Positions 15,732 to 23,327 of a stretch of 34,616 nucleotides of DNA are shown one piece after another. The DNA is from an uncultured Oscillospiraceae bacterium (GTDB lineage: Bacteria > Bacillota > Clostridia > Oscillospirales > Oscillospiraceae). Each line of letters begins with the position of its first letter. Position 1 is the stretch's first letter. The translations under genes and the position numbers were made by a program. The stretch is from NCBI GenBank assembly GCA_934590505.1, contig CAKTPC010000008.1:1-34616 (forward strand), in the 5' to 3' direction. The notes beneath the pieces were generated by a model that ran no database searches, had not been told where the DNA came from, and worked only from the letters and a program-made list of their open reading frames with translations.

Positions 15732-17054
15732 ATGAAGCATGAAAGATTTCATTATCGTTCTCTTGATGATGTCAGAGCTGAGCTGGATAAGCTCGGTGTA
15801 AGCCTGCCGCTTTCGGATAACGTCTCCGTCCTTGCATCTCCCGTCACCTTCGGCGGCCATACCCTGCACAACAGATTGGGTATAGCGCCTATGGAGGGGG
15901 CCGATTCCCTTCCCGACGGCAACCCGTCGGAGCTGACGCGGCAGCGCTACATCCGCCTTGCGGAAAGCGGCGTCGCGATGATCTGGACGGAGGCCGTCGC
16001 GATAACCCCAGAGGGGCGCTCTAGCCCGAGGCAGCTGCTGCTCAACGAGCAGAATCTCCCAGAGTACGTGCGCATGATCTCGGATATCAAGGATGCCGGC
16101 ATTAAGAAGAACGGCTTTGCTCCGTATATTGTCATGCAGGCAAACCACAGCGGCCGCTACTCAAAGCCCGACGGCACACCGAAGCCGATCATTGCCTACC
16201 GCCATCCGATCTATGAGCAGACCCGCCCGGCGGATGACAGCTGCATCGCCTCAGACGATTATCTGCTCCGTCTTGAGGACACCTTCGGCAGCGCGGCGCT
16301 TCTTGCCCGCGCCGCGGGGTTTGACGCCGTTGATATCAAGAGCTGCCACGGCTATCTTCTCGCCGAGCTTGCTTCGGCCTATACCCGTGAGGGGCCGTAC
16401 GGAGGAGCGTTTGAAAACCGCTTCCGCCTGCTCTTCAACGCCGTGAAAAATGCCAAGCAGGCCGAGAACGAAAGCTTCAGTGTCATAGCCCGCATCGGTA
16501 TTTATGACGGCTTCCCGTACCCCTACGGCTTCGGTGTGAAGCCGGGAGAGGGCATCACGCCTGATTTCACCGAGGGCGTGCGCGTGATAAAAACGCTTCA
16601 TGAGCAGTATGGAATGCCGCTTGTCAATGTCACTATGGGCAACCCTTATCAGAACACCCATGTGACCCGACCGTATGACAACGGGGTCTATGTCCCCGAG
16701 GAGCACCCGCTTGAGGGCGTGGCAAGGATGTACGAGGGCGTACACGCCGTGAAGCAGGCCTGCCCCGGCATGACGGTCAGCGGCTCCGCACCGAGCTATC
16801 TGCGTCAGTTCTCCGCAAACCTCGCGGCCGGTGCGGCAGAGCAGGGCTTCTGCGATACGGTGCTTTTCGGCCGCCTGTCTTTCGCGTATCCCGATTTCGC
16901 AAGAGACATTCTCGAAAACGGAAGCCTTGACCCCAAGCGCGTCTGCCTTACCTGCGGCAGCTGCGGCGTGCTGATCCGCTCCGGAAATCCCACCGGCTGT
17001 GCGGTGCGCTGCCCTGATCCGTATATGAAGATTTTGAAAAGCCTGAAAAAATAA
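15732..17054 (+). CDS. Old Yellow Enzyme-type flavin oxidoreductase with Fe-S cysteines but no NADH domain
   Basis: 440 residues. The FMN TIM barrel is recognised by NRLGIAPMEGADS near the N-terminus, HSGRYS near 138, CHGYLLAELAS near 205 and EGPYGGAFENRFRL after it, all lining the FMN site. The C-terminus has Cys404, Cys407, Cys410 and Cys422 (Cx2Cx2Cx11C), the 4Fe-4S pattern of 2,4-dienoyl-CoA reductase and enoate reductase. Those proteins continue for about 230 more residues with an FAD/NAD(P)H domain; this one stops right after the cluster. Electrons must therefore come from another protein, perhaps the flavoprotein encoded just upstream or a ferredoxin. Expected chemistry is alkene reduction. 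It starts 19 bases after the upstream stop. Confidence 0.87.
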   Translation: MKHERFHYRSLDDVRAELDKLGVSLPLSDNVSVLASPVTFGGHTLHNRLGIAPMEGADSLPDGNPSELTRQRYIRLAESGVAMIWTEAVAITPEGRSSPRQLLLNEQNLPEYVRMISDIKDAGIKKNGFAPYIVMQANHSGRYSKPDGTPKPIIAYRHPIYEQTRPADDSCIASDDYLLRLEDTFGSAALLARAAGFDAVDIKSCHGYLLAELASAYTREGPYGGAFENRFRLLFNAVKNAKQAENESFSVIARIGIYDGFPYPYGFGVKPGEGITPDFTEGVRVIKTLHEQYGMPLVNVTMGNPYQNTHVTRPYDNGVYVPEEHPLEGVARMYEGVHAVKQACPGMTVSGSAPSYLRQFSANLAAGAAEQGFCDTVLFGRLSFAYPDFARDILENGSLDPKRVCLTCGSCGVLIRSGNPTGCAVRCPDPYMKILKSLKK

Positions 17055-17066
17055 AGAGGTTATATT

Positions 17067-17840
17067 ATGACTAAAAAAATTGCAATTGTTACCGGTGCAC
17101 GCCGCGGCATAGGCCTCGGCATATCCAAAGAGCTTGGCAAAGCGGGGTACTATGTCGTTATGGCCGCGCATTCTGCCGAAGCCGATAATGCTCTCAAAGA
17201 GATGAAGGAGCTCGGCTGTGAGTGCGAGTACCTCAAGTGCGATATTTCCTCCACCGAGGACCGCAAGAATCTTATCGAGCATGCCTGCAATAAATTCGGC
17301 CGCATCGATGTCATGGTCAACTGCGCCGGCGTTGCTCCCAAGAGCAGGCTCGATATCCTTGAGACGACCGAGGAGAGCTACGATTACGTTGTCAATACCA
17401 ATGCCCGCTCCACCTTCTTCATGTGCCAGCTCGTGGCCAATAAGATGATCGCCTTCAAGCAGAGCGGTGAGCTGGAGGACTATGCGCCCCGCATAATCAA
17501 CATCTCCTCCATGTCCGCCTACACCTCTTCCACCAACCGCGGCGAATACTGCATCTCCAAGGCGGCCATTTCAATGACCACCCTGCTCTTTGCTGATCGC
17601 CTTGCCGACTATGGCATCCCCGTGTTTGAGGTCCGCCCCGGCATCATCATGTCCGATATGACCGCCGTTGTCACGGAAAAGTACAAGAAGCTCATCGCCG
17701 AGGGCGTTACTCCTATCCGCCGTTTCGGCCAGCCCAAGGATGTTGCCGACTGCGTCATGGCAGCCTGCAGCGGCCGTCTGGACTTTGCTACCGGTCAGGT
17801 CCTCAATGCCGACGGCGGCTTCCAGATCCGCAGACTGTGA
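17067..17840 (+). CDS. Short-chain dehydrogenase/reductase (FabG-like)
   Basis: 257 residues of classical SDR. The cofactor motif TGARRGIG lies at residues 10-17, NCAG at about 89-92, catalytic Ser in ISSMS, and catalytic YCISK at about 160-164, ending with NADGGFQIRR. Typical role: NAD(P)-dependent alcohol/ketone interconversion. It lies 12 bases after the OYE-type gene and just before the cupin gene, so it is part of the same operon and presumably acts on a ring hydroxyl or keto group of the same substrate. Substrate is not deducible from sequence. Confidence 0.9.
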   Translation: MTKKIAIVTGARRGIGLGISKELGKAGYYVVMAAHSAEADNALKEMKELGCECEYLKCDISSTEDRKNLIEHACNKFGRIDVMVNCAGVAPKSRLDILETTEESYDYVVNTNARSTFFMCQLVANKMIAFKQSGELEDYAPRIINISSMSAYTSSTNRGEYCISKAAISMTTLLFADRLADYGIPVFEVRPGIIMSDMTAVVTEKYKKLIAEGVTPIRRFGQPKDVADCVMAACSGRLDFATGQVLNADGGFQIRRL

Positions 17841-17850
17841 TCGGCGGCGT

Positions 17851-18186
17851 ATGGTAAACAAATATCAGCGCTGGGTCTTTCATGATGAGACCCAGCCCCA
17901 GCCGAATAACGGCGTTACCAGGCGCATCCTCGCGTATACAGATAACCTGATGTGCGTCGAAAACAGCTTTGAAGCCGGCGCGGAGGGGCCGCTGCACAGC
18001 CATCCCCATACGCAGATCACCTACGTGGTAGAGGGGAAGTTCGCCTTTACCATTGACGGCGAGACCCATACCGTCTCTAAGGGCGATTCTCTCCTGAAGG
18101 AGCACGGCGTTGAACACGGCTGCGTCTGCATCGAAAAGGGGATACTGCTCGACATATTCACCCCGATGCGTGAGGACTTCGTGTAA
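17851..18186 (+). CDS. Single-domain cupin protein
   Basis: 111 residues from the ATG at 17851, ten bases after the SDR stop; no strong ribosome binding site is seen, so translation may depend on coupling. The cupin motif 1 appears as HSHPHTQITYVVEG (about residues 50-63) and motif 2 as GDSLLKEHGVEHG. These His/Gln residues would bind a metal such as Fe, Mn or Zn. Small cupins of this kind serve as isomerases, dioxygenases or sugar-binding proteins; an isomerase or lyase role on the operon's substrate is only a guess. It is the last gene before the terminator at 18221. Confidence 0.85.
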   Translation: MVNKYQRWVFHDETQPQPNNGVTRRILAYTDNLMCVENSFEAGAEGPLHSHPHTQITYVVEGKFAFTIDGETHTVSKGDSLLKEHGVEHGCVCIEKGILLDIFTPMREDFV

Positions 18187-18220
18187 AGCGCCCGTCATAA
18201 CTGTGCTGTACTGAATACAA

Positions 18221-18265
18221 AAAGGCAGAGATTTTCCGGTCATTGACCTGAAAATCTCTGCCTTT
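18221..18265. terminator. Bidirectional terminator ending the aroE-like/TRAP operon
   Basis: A 16-bp perfect stem (18221-18236 with 18250-18265) whose 13-base loop can itself pair (GGTCA/TGACC). Flanked by A/T runs on both sides, it separates the cupin gene from the convergent MATE gene. Confidence 0.9.
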
Positions 18266-18297
18266 GCTCAGAACCGCGGAAACTGCGCAGCTGCCTT

Positions 18298-19689
18298 TTA
18301 TACAAGCGCTCCCGTCATACACTGCTTGTATACCTTCCGGAAGTAGAGCGTCTCGGCAGCGCCGGTTATCGCCCATGAGAAGAAGTACAGCAGATAGAGC
18401 GCCGGGATGGTTTTATAGAACGCAAACACCGTGTATATCCATACCACGCGGAAAACGCAGGAGCCGAGCACGACTATTATCATCGGCACTATGCTCTTTC
18501 CAAGCCCACGCGCCGCGGCTATCGAGCAGTCCATAAACGCGCATATGCCGTAGGAAAAGCCCATGATCTTTATGCGCTGCATTCCCGCGTCTATGACCGC
18601 CTGCTCGTTTGCGAATATCGACAGGAACTCTCTCCCGAAGCAAAGCAGCAGTACGCCGCATATTGTGCCCGCCGCGAAGGAGTATGTAAGGCTTGCTATG
18701 TAGCTCTTAAGTATGCGCTCCTTGCGCCCCGCGCCCCAGTTGCGGCTTATGAAGCTCGAGCAGGCCGTGTAGAAGGCGGACTGAGTGTTGAATATCAGCG
18801 AGTCTGCATTGACTGCTGCGGAGTTTCCGGAGACCGTGACCGCGTCAAAGGTGTTCACGCCAGTCTGTACGAACATGTTTGCCACCGCGAATATCGCGTT
18901 CTGCAAGCCTGTCGGGATCCCGAGCAGCAGCACGCGCTTTGCGCTTGGGCTGTTGAAGTGCAGCTTTGAGATTGACAGGCGGCAGTCGTCGCTCCTGCGG
19001 CAGAGGTGCACCGTTATCATCACTGCCGACAGCACCTGCGCTATGACGCTCGCAATAGCGACGCCGTCCGCCGCCATATGGCACTTTATAACAAAGAACA
19101 GGTTCAGTATCACGTTCAGTATGCCCGATACCGTCAGGTACAGCAGCGGCCTTTTCGTGTCCCCGGCGGCACTCAGTACGCCGTTGCCGAAGTTATATAC
19201 TGCCATTGCCGGCATACCCAGCGCGTATATGCTGAAGTACAATACCGCGCCCTCAAGCAGCTCGTCCTTTGTGCGCAGCAGTACCAGTATGTCCCTTGCG
19301 AATGCCCGGCAGATAAGGCACAGCAGCACGCCGACCGCCGCGCAGATGATGAAGGAGGTGTGGATATTCTTCTCCGTTCTTTCCTTGTCCTCAGCGCCGA
19401 GCGAGCGGGCGACCTCGACGTTTACTCCGCTGCCCAGCCCTATCAGAAAGCCCGTGAAGAGCGTGACCAGCTGCGTCGTCGAGCCCACCGCGCCAAGCGC
19501 CCGGTAGTCCGCGAACTTTCCCGCCACGGCGACGTCGCTGAGGTTGAACAGGACCTCCAGCAGCTGTGTCAGTACGAGCGGTATGCTGAAGAAAAGTATA
19601 TTTTTCCAGAGCGGTCCTGAGGTCATCTCTATTGTGCGGCCGTGATGGTAATGAGCTCTGTGTGTGCGCTGCATATTTCCCTCGCGCAT
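18298..19689 (-). CDS. MATE-family multidrug efflux transporter
   Basis: 463 residues from the ATG at 19689 (an internal ATG at 19674 behind GAGGGA is an alternative start, giving 458). About 12 helices in two repeats. The N-terminal MTSGPLWKNILFFSIPLVLTQLLEVLFNLSDVAVAGKF matches the opening helix of NorM/DinF-type MATE proteins, and ALGAVGSTTQLVTLFTGFLIGLGSGVNVEVARSLGA matches helices 2-3. Such proteins export cationic drugs or metabolites in exchange for Na+ or H+. The gene is a leftward monocistronic unit, convergent with the TRAP operon and divergent from the pgeF gene. No substrate can be assigned. Confidence 0.92.
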   Translation of the reverse strand: MREGNMQRTHRAHYHHGRTIEMTSGPLWKNILFFSIPLVLTQLLEVLFNLSDVAVAGKFADYRALGAVGSTTQLVTLFTGFLIGLGSGVNVEVARSLGAEDKERTEKNIHTSFIICAAVGVLLCLICRAFARDILVLLRTKDELLEGAVLYFSIYALGMPAMAVYNFGNGVLSAAGDTKRPLLYLTVSGILNVILNLFFVIKCHMAADGVAIASVIAQVLSAVMITVHLCRRSDDCRLSISKLHFNSPSAKRVLLLGIPTGLQNAIFAVANMFVQTGVNTFDAVTVSGNSAAVNADSLIFNTQSAFYTACSSFISRNWGAGRKERILKSYIASLTYSFAAGTICGVLLLCFGREFLSIFANEQAVIDAGMQRIKIMGFSYGICAFMDCSIAAARGLGKSIVPMIIVVLGSCVFRVVWIYTVFAFYKTIPALYLLYFFSWAITGAAETLYFRKVYKQCMTGALV

Positions 19690-19725
19690 CCTGTTGTGGC
19701 TGTTTCAGCCTCGATGCAGGAGCAG

Positions 19726-19754
19726 AGTATAGCACTGCCGAATGCCGATTTCAA
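19726..19754 (-). promoter_or_regulatory. Promoter of the MATE gene
   Basis: Minus strand: -35 TTGAAA (19754-19749), 17-bp spacer, -10 TATACT (19731-19726), with the start about 35 bases downstream. Confidence 0.7.
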
Positions 19755-19827
19755 GCCCCGAAATGTAGATTTTTTGCCAGTTTAGTGTTATATTATGGGC
19801 ATAAAGCTCAACACGGAGAGAAACGGA

Positions 19828-20589
19828 ATGGATTATTATAATATAGAAGCGTTTGACGCGACGGGTCTGGTGAAAACCGTTTTCACCTCAAAGGGTCACG
19901 GCTGCTGGCTCAGCAGCTCCGAGGAGGGACATAAAGGCTACCGCGAGGTGCTTAACCATCTCGGCCTTACGGAGAGGGACATCGTCTCCACCTTCCAGCG
20001 GCATACGGATATAGTCCGTATCGTCACCCATGCCGACGCCGGGATGAACACCTTCTGGCGCAGCGACCCCGTTGAGCCTGCTGATGGGATTGTCACGAAT
20101 GAGCGCGGCCTGCTGCTGACCTCCATGGAGTCCGACTGCACCCCAGTCTATCTGCTCGACCCGGTGAACAAGGCCGTCGGCATGGTGCACAGCGGCTGGA
20201 AGGGGACGGCCTCGCTGATCGCCGTCAAGGCTGTGGAGAAAATGCAGCAGGAGTATGGCACGGAACCGGAAAATGTTATGGCCGCTTTCGGTCCATGTAT
20301 ATGCCGCCAATGCTATGAGGTCGGCGGGGAGCTGATGGAGCCGTTTTTGGTCAATTATAGTCAGAATGAGGTCGACCGGCTATTCCTGCCGAAGCCGGAC
20401 GGAAAGTATACATTGGACGTGAATCTGGCCATACGCCTTTCGCTCGAGCGCTGCGGAGTGTGCCCGGAGAAAATATATGACTGCGGCCTGTGTACCTACC
20501 ATGACGGCCGGTTTTACTCGCACCGGAGGCAGCTGCATGACGGCGAGCCCGGCGCGGACCATATGCTCACCGCGATAATGCTTATATAG
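19828..20589 (+). CDS. pgeF: Peptidoglycan editing factor PgeF / multicopper polyphenol oxidase-like (YfiH) protein
   Basis: 253 residues from the ATG at 19828, 8 bases after GGAGA; an upstream in-frame ATG at 19795 has no ribosome binding site. The three metal ligands of the YfiH/YlmD family are present: His59 (QRHT), Cys104 (SDCTPV) and His121 (HSGWKGT). GPCICRQCYEVGGEL (155-169) and DLCTYH-type residues near the C-terminus complete the family pattern. Members were called laccases but have purine nucleoside phosphorylase/adenosine deaminase activity and help keep peptidoglycan precursors correct. It is cytosolic and followed 17 bases later by the YunG-like gene, probably in one transcript. 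Confidence 0.92.
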   Translation: MDYYNIEAFDATGLVKTVFTSKGHGCWLSSSEEGHKGYREVLNHLGLTERDIVSTFQRHTDIVRIVTHADAGMNTFWRSDPVEPADGIVTNERGLLLTSMESDCTPVYLLDPVNKAVGMVHSGWKGTASLIAVKAVEKMQQEYGTEPENVMAAFGPCICRQCYEVGGELMEPFLVNYSQNEVDRLFLPKPDGKYTLDVNLAIRLSLERCGVCPEKIYDCGLCTYHDGRFYSHRRQLHDGEPGADHMLTAIMLI

Positions 20590-20606
20590 ATCAAGGAGTT
20601 ATAGTC

Positions 20607-21143
20607 ATGCCGATAAAGCTTGTTGAGAATACCGGATATAAATATGACCCCGTTTACCGTTTCTGCGGCTGGGAACACGCGGAGAATATCCGCCCCGTCA
20701 AAGCCTGCGGCGCGGGGACGATAGGTGAGTTCTACCTTGCCTGTCTCAAGGCGTGGAGCGTGGAGACCTGCTCTGAGCGCTTCCGACCCGAGTGGTCGGC
20801 GGCCAACCCGAGTATCGGGCAGTGTACTATCACCGCGGCGCTTGTTCATGAGTTCTTCGGCGGCGAGGTGTATTCCGTGCCGCTCGGCGATGGGCTGCAC
20901 CACAGCTTCAATCGCATCGGCGGTGTATTCGTAGATCTGGCAAGTGAACAGTTCGGCAGGGATGCCCTGCCCGATTTTACCCTTGCGGAGCCTGTCGACG
21001 CTGCGTCTCTCCTCACCGGTGGGGACAAGGCGGAGCGCTGCGCCCTGCTGCGTGAGCGCCTGCTGAAAGAACTCGCAAAGATCGTTGGCGGCACCTCCGG
21101 TATACTTGTCAAGATAGATGAGAACGCCCCGGAAACGCCCTAA
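20607..21143 (+). CDS. YunG-like conserved protein of unknown function
   Basis: 178 residues. The central region NPSIGQCTITAALVHEFFGGEVYSV (about 70-94), LHHSFNRIGGVFVDLASEQF and the Cys/His arrangement (GQC, LHH, VDL) recall the YunG family of Bacillus, whose Cys-His-Asp order resembles a papain-like fold. No catalytic activity is established for this group. AAGGAG precedes the ATG by 8 bases. It probably forms a two-gene unit with pgeF and ends about 125 bases before a terminator. Confidence 0.7.
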   Translation: MPIKLVENTGYKYDPVYRFCGWEHAENIRPVKACGAGTIGEFYLACLKAWSVETCSERFRPEWSAANPSIGQCTITAALVHEFFGGEVYSVPLGDGLHHSFNRIGGVFVDLASEQFGRDALPDFTLAEPVDAASLLTGGDKAERCALLRERLLKELAKIVGGTSGILVKIDENAPETP

Positions 21144-21267
21144 AGCTCGGCCAGAAGCTCTGCGCCGACTGCGCGCTGCCTTGACCGCGGAGGAGAGACG
21201 CTCACGCCGCTCACGGGGAGAGACCTGACGCTGAAGGAAATAGAAGCGTGTTAGCGCTATGAACAGA

Positions 21268-21311
21268 GAGCCCGGGTACACCTGCCGAAATGGCAGGATG
21301 TACCCGGGTTT
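21268..21311. terminator. Bidirectional terminator between YunG-like and SDR genes
   Basis: CCCGGGTACA (21271-21280) pairs with TGTACCCGGG (21299-21308); the interior adds CTGCC/GGCAG around GAAAT. T or A residues flank both sides. It ends the leftward sugar-acid operon and the rightward pgeF unit. Confidence 0.85.
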
Positions 21312-21346
21312 CCATATCTATATAGGGAGGAAAAATATAGAAAATC

Positions 21347-22120
21347 TTAGGAACGCATGTAGCAGCCGCCGTTGACGTCGATGCAGGCGCCGGTGACATA
21401 CCCGGCCTCCTCGGAGGCAAGATACACGACAGCGTAGGCAACGTCCTCGCAGGTGCCGATCTTGCCCATGGGCGTGCGCTCTATCGCAGCGTCCAGACGG
21501 TGCGGATCGGAATTGACGAGGATCTCATGCAGAGTCTCGGTCATGTGCGTGCCGGGGGCGACGCAGTTGACGGTGATGCCGTCGAGCGCGACGGTGCGGG
21601 CAAGCGTCTTTGCAAAGGACTGCTGCGCGCCCTTGGTGGAGGCATAGTGCACCTGACCGAACAGCGCGCCCTGCTGGGCGGTGACGGAGGAGGTCATGAT
21701 TATGCGCCCGTAGTGGTTGCGCTTCATGACAGGGATAGCGTACTTGCTGCACAGGAAGGCACCGGTGATGTTGGTGTTCTGCACACGCTGCCAATCCTCA
21801 AGGGTCATGTCATAGATGTTGCGGTTGCTGTTGACGCCGGCATTGTTGCAGAGAATGTCGAGACGGCCAAACTCCTTATCGACGGTCTCAATCATGCGGA
21901 TGACGTCCTCTTCCTTGCTGACGTCGGCGCGGACGATGATGGCACGGCGGCCTTTGCCGCGGATATATTCAGCGACCTTCTCAGCCTTTTCAAGGGAGTG
22001 CTCCGAGGTGTAGTTCACGGCAACGTCCGCCCCGGCTTCCGCCAGGCAGCGCGCCATTGCCGCGCCGAGCCCCTGAGAAGAGCCGGTGACCAGAGCGACC
22101 TTACCTGTTAAATCAAACAT
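21347..22120 (-). CDS. Short-chain dehydrogenase/reductase of the sugar-acid operon
   Basis: 257 residues of classical SDR: TGSSQGLGAAMA cofactor loop (12-23), NNAGVNSN (about 91-98), TSSVTAQQ with catalytic Ser, and YASTK (about 160-164). The C-terminal ending CIDVNGGCYMRS is typical. Closest in style are gluconate 5-dehydrogenases and 3-oxoacyl-ACP reductases; the neighbouring aldonate dehydratases favour a sugar-acid oxidoreductase. It is the last gene of the leftward TRAP/dehydratase operon, 42 bases after the DgoD-like gene, with GGAGG before the ATG. Confidence 0.9.
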   Translation of the reverse strand: MFDLTGKVALVTGSSQGLGAAMARCLAEAGADVAVNYTSEHSLEKAEKVAEYIRGKGRRAIIVRADVSKEEDVIRMIETVDKEFGRLDILCNNAGVNSNRNIYDMTLEDWQRVQNTNITGAFLCSKYAIPVMKRNHYGRIIMTSSVTAQQGALFGQVHYASTKGAQQSFAKTLARTVALDGITVNCVAPGTHMTETLHEILVNSDPHRLDAAIERTPMGKIGTCEDVAYAVVYLASEEAGYVTGACIDVNGGCYMRS

Positions 22121-22162
22121 AGTTCTGCCTCCATTCAGATTTTATATGAACCGATGGTACGA

Positions 22163-23314
22163 TTACCAATCGGCTATGCTGCCGTCCTCAAATTCAAGGT
22201 GGGGAGTGTCCCATGTGCCGTCAAAGCGCAGCGCGTCAAGCTGGTCCTCATCGACCTCGATGCCGAGACCGGGGCCTTCGGGGATACAGATATAGCCGTC
22301 CTCGATCTTGAACGGGGTCTTGAGAATGCCGACGCCGAGGTCGGCGTGGTCTGGCATGCCGGGGTGCTCCTGCGCGAGCAGGTTCGGTACGCAGGCATCG
22401 AGCTGCATGCAGGCGGCAAGGGAGATGGGGCCGAGAGGATTGTGCGGCGCGATCTGCATATAGTAGGTCTCGGCCATGGCTGCGATCTTGCGCGCCTCGA
22501 ATATTCCGCCGCAGTGGCAGAGGTCAGGCTGGACGACGGAGACCGCCTGCTTCTCGATAAGCTCACGGAAGCCGAACTTCGTGAAGAGGCGCTCGCCGGC
22601 GGCGATGGGTATCGTCGTGCTGCGCGACACACGCACCATTTCATCGACATTTTCCGGCAGCACCGGCTCCTCGACAAAGAGCGGATAATACGGTTCAAGC
22701 GCTTTGAGCAGGCGGATGGACATCGCGGGGCTCACGCGGCCATGGAAGTCGATCGCGATATCGACCTTCTTACCGACGCGCTCGCGCACAGCGGCGAAGC
22801 GCTCAACGACCTTATCGACCATTTCCATGTTGTCAATGGGCTTGATCGGCGGGATGATGGAATACTTCATAACGGTGAAGCCGTCGGCAAGACGGGAGTC
22901 CGTTATCTTCAGCATGTCGGAAACTGGGAAATCGCCGGGATGGCCGGTCGGCTTGAGGTGGCCGTACATGCGCACCTTGTCGCGGTAAGCGCCGCCGAGC
23001 ATTTCATAGACCGGCATGTTATAGTACTTGCCCTTGATGTCCCAGAGCGCCATTTCGATGCCGGAGATGGCGGAGCAGAGGATGGGGCCGCCGCGGTAGA
23101 AGGTGCGGCGGTACATGCCCTGCCAGAGGTGCTCTATCTTCAGCGGGTCTGCGCCGATGAGCATGGGTCTGAACTCATTGACGGCGGTCTCGACAGTTCT
23201 TGCGCGGCCTTCAACGACCGGTTCGCCCCAGCCGCATATCCCCTCGTCGGTTTCTATCTTGAGGAACATCCAGCGCGGACGGATATGTATCATCTTCAGG
23301 TCAGTTATCTTCAT
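22163..23314 (-). CDS. D-galactonate dehydratase-like enolase-superfamily enzyme (DgoD-like)
   Basis: 383 residues, matching E. coli DgoD in length and along its length (RWMFLKIETDEG, WGEPVVEGRARTVE, FYRGGPILCSAI). The metal ligands of the mandelate racemase subgroup are Asp189, Glu215 and Glu241; His191 in DFHGR and His291 in APHNPLGP are the DgoD acid/base pair. DgoD removes water from D-galactonate to give 2-dehydro-3-deoxy-D-galactonate. The 115-165 region diverges from E. coli (HLKPTGHPGD, SIIPPIKPIDN), so a different aldonate is possible. Cytosolic, Mg-dependent. The gene follows a paralogue by 13 bases. Confidence 0.87.
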   Translation of the reverse strand: MKITDLKMIHIRPRWMFLKIETDEGICGWGEPVVEGRARTVETAVNEFRPMLIGADPLKIEHLWQGMYRRTFYRGGPILCSAISGIEMALWDIKGKYYNMPVYEMLGGAYRDKVRMYGHLKPTGHPGDFPVSDMLKITDSRLADGFTVMKYSIIPPIKPIDNMEMVDKVVERFAAVRERVGKKVDIAIDFHGRVSPAMSIRLLKALEPYYPLFVEEPVLPENVDEMVRVSRSTTIPIAAGERLFTKFGFRELIEKQAVSVVQPDLCHCGGIFEARKIAAMAETYYMQIAPHNPLGPISLAACMQLDACVPNLLAQEHPGMPDHADLGVGILKTPFKIEDGYICIPEGPGLGIEVDEDQLDALRFDGTWDTPHLEFEDGSIADW

Positions 23315-23327
23315 TGTAAATTACCTC

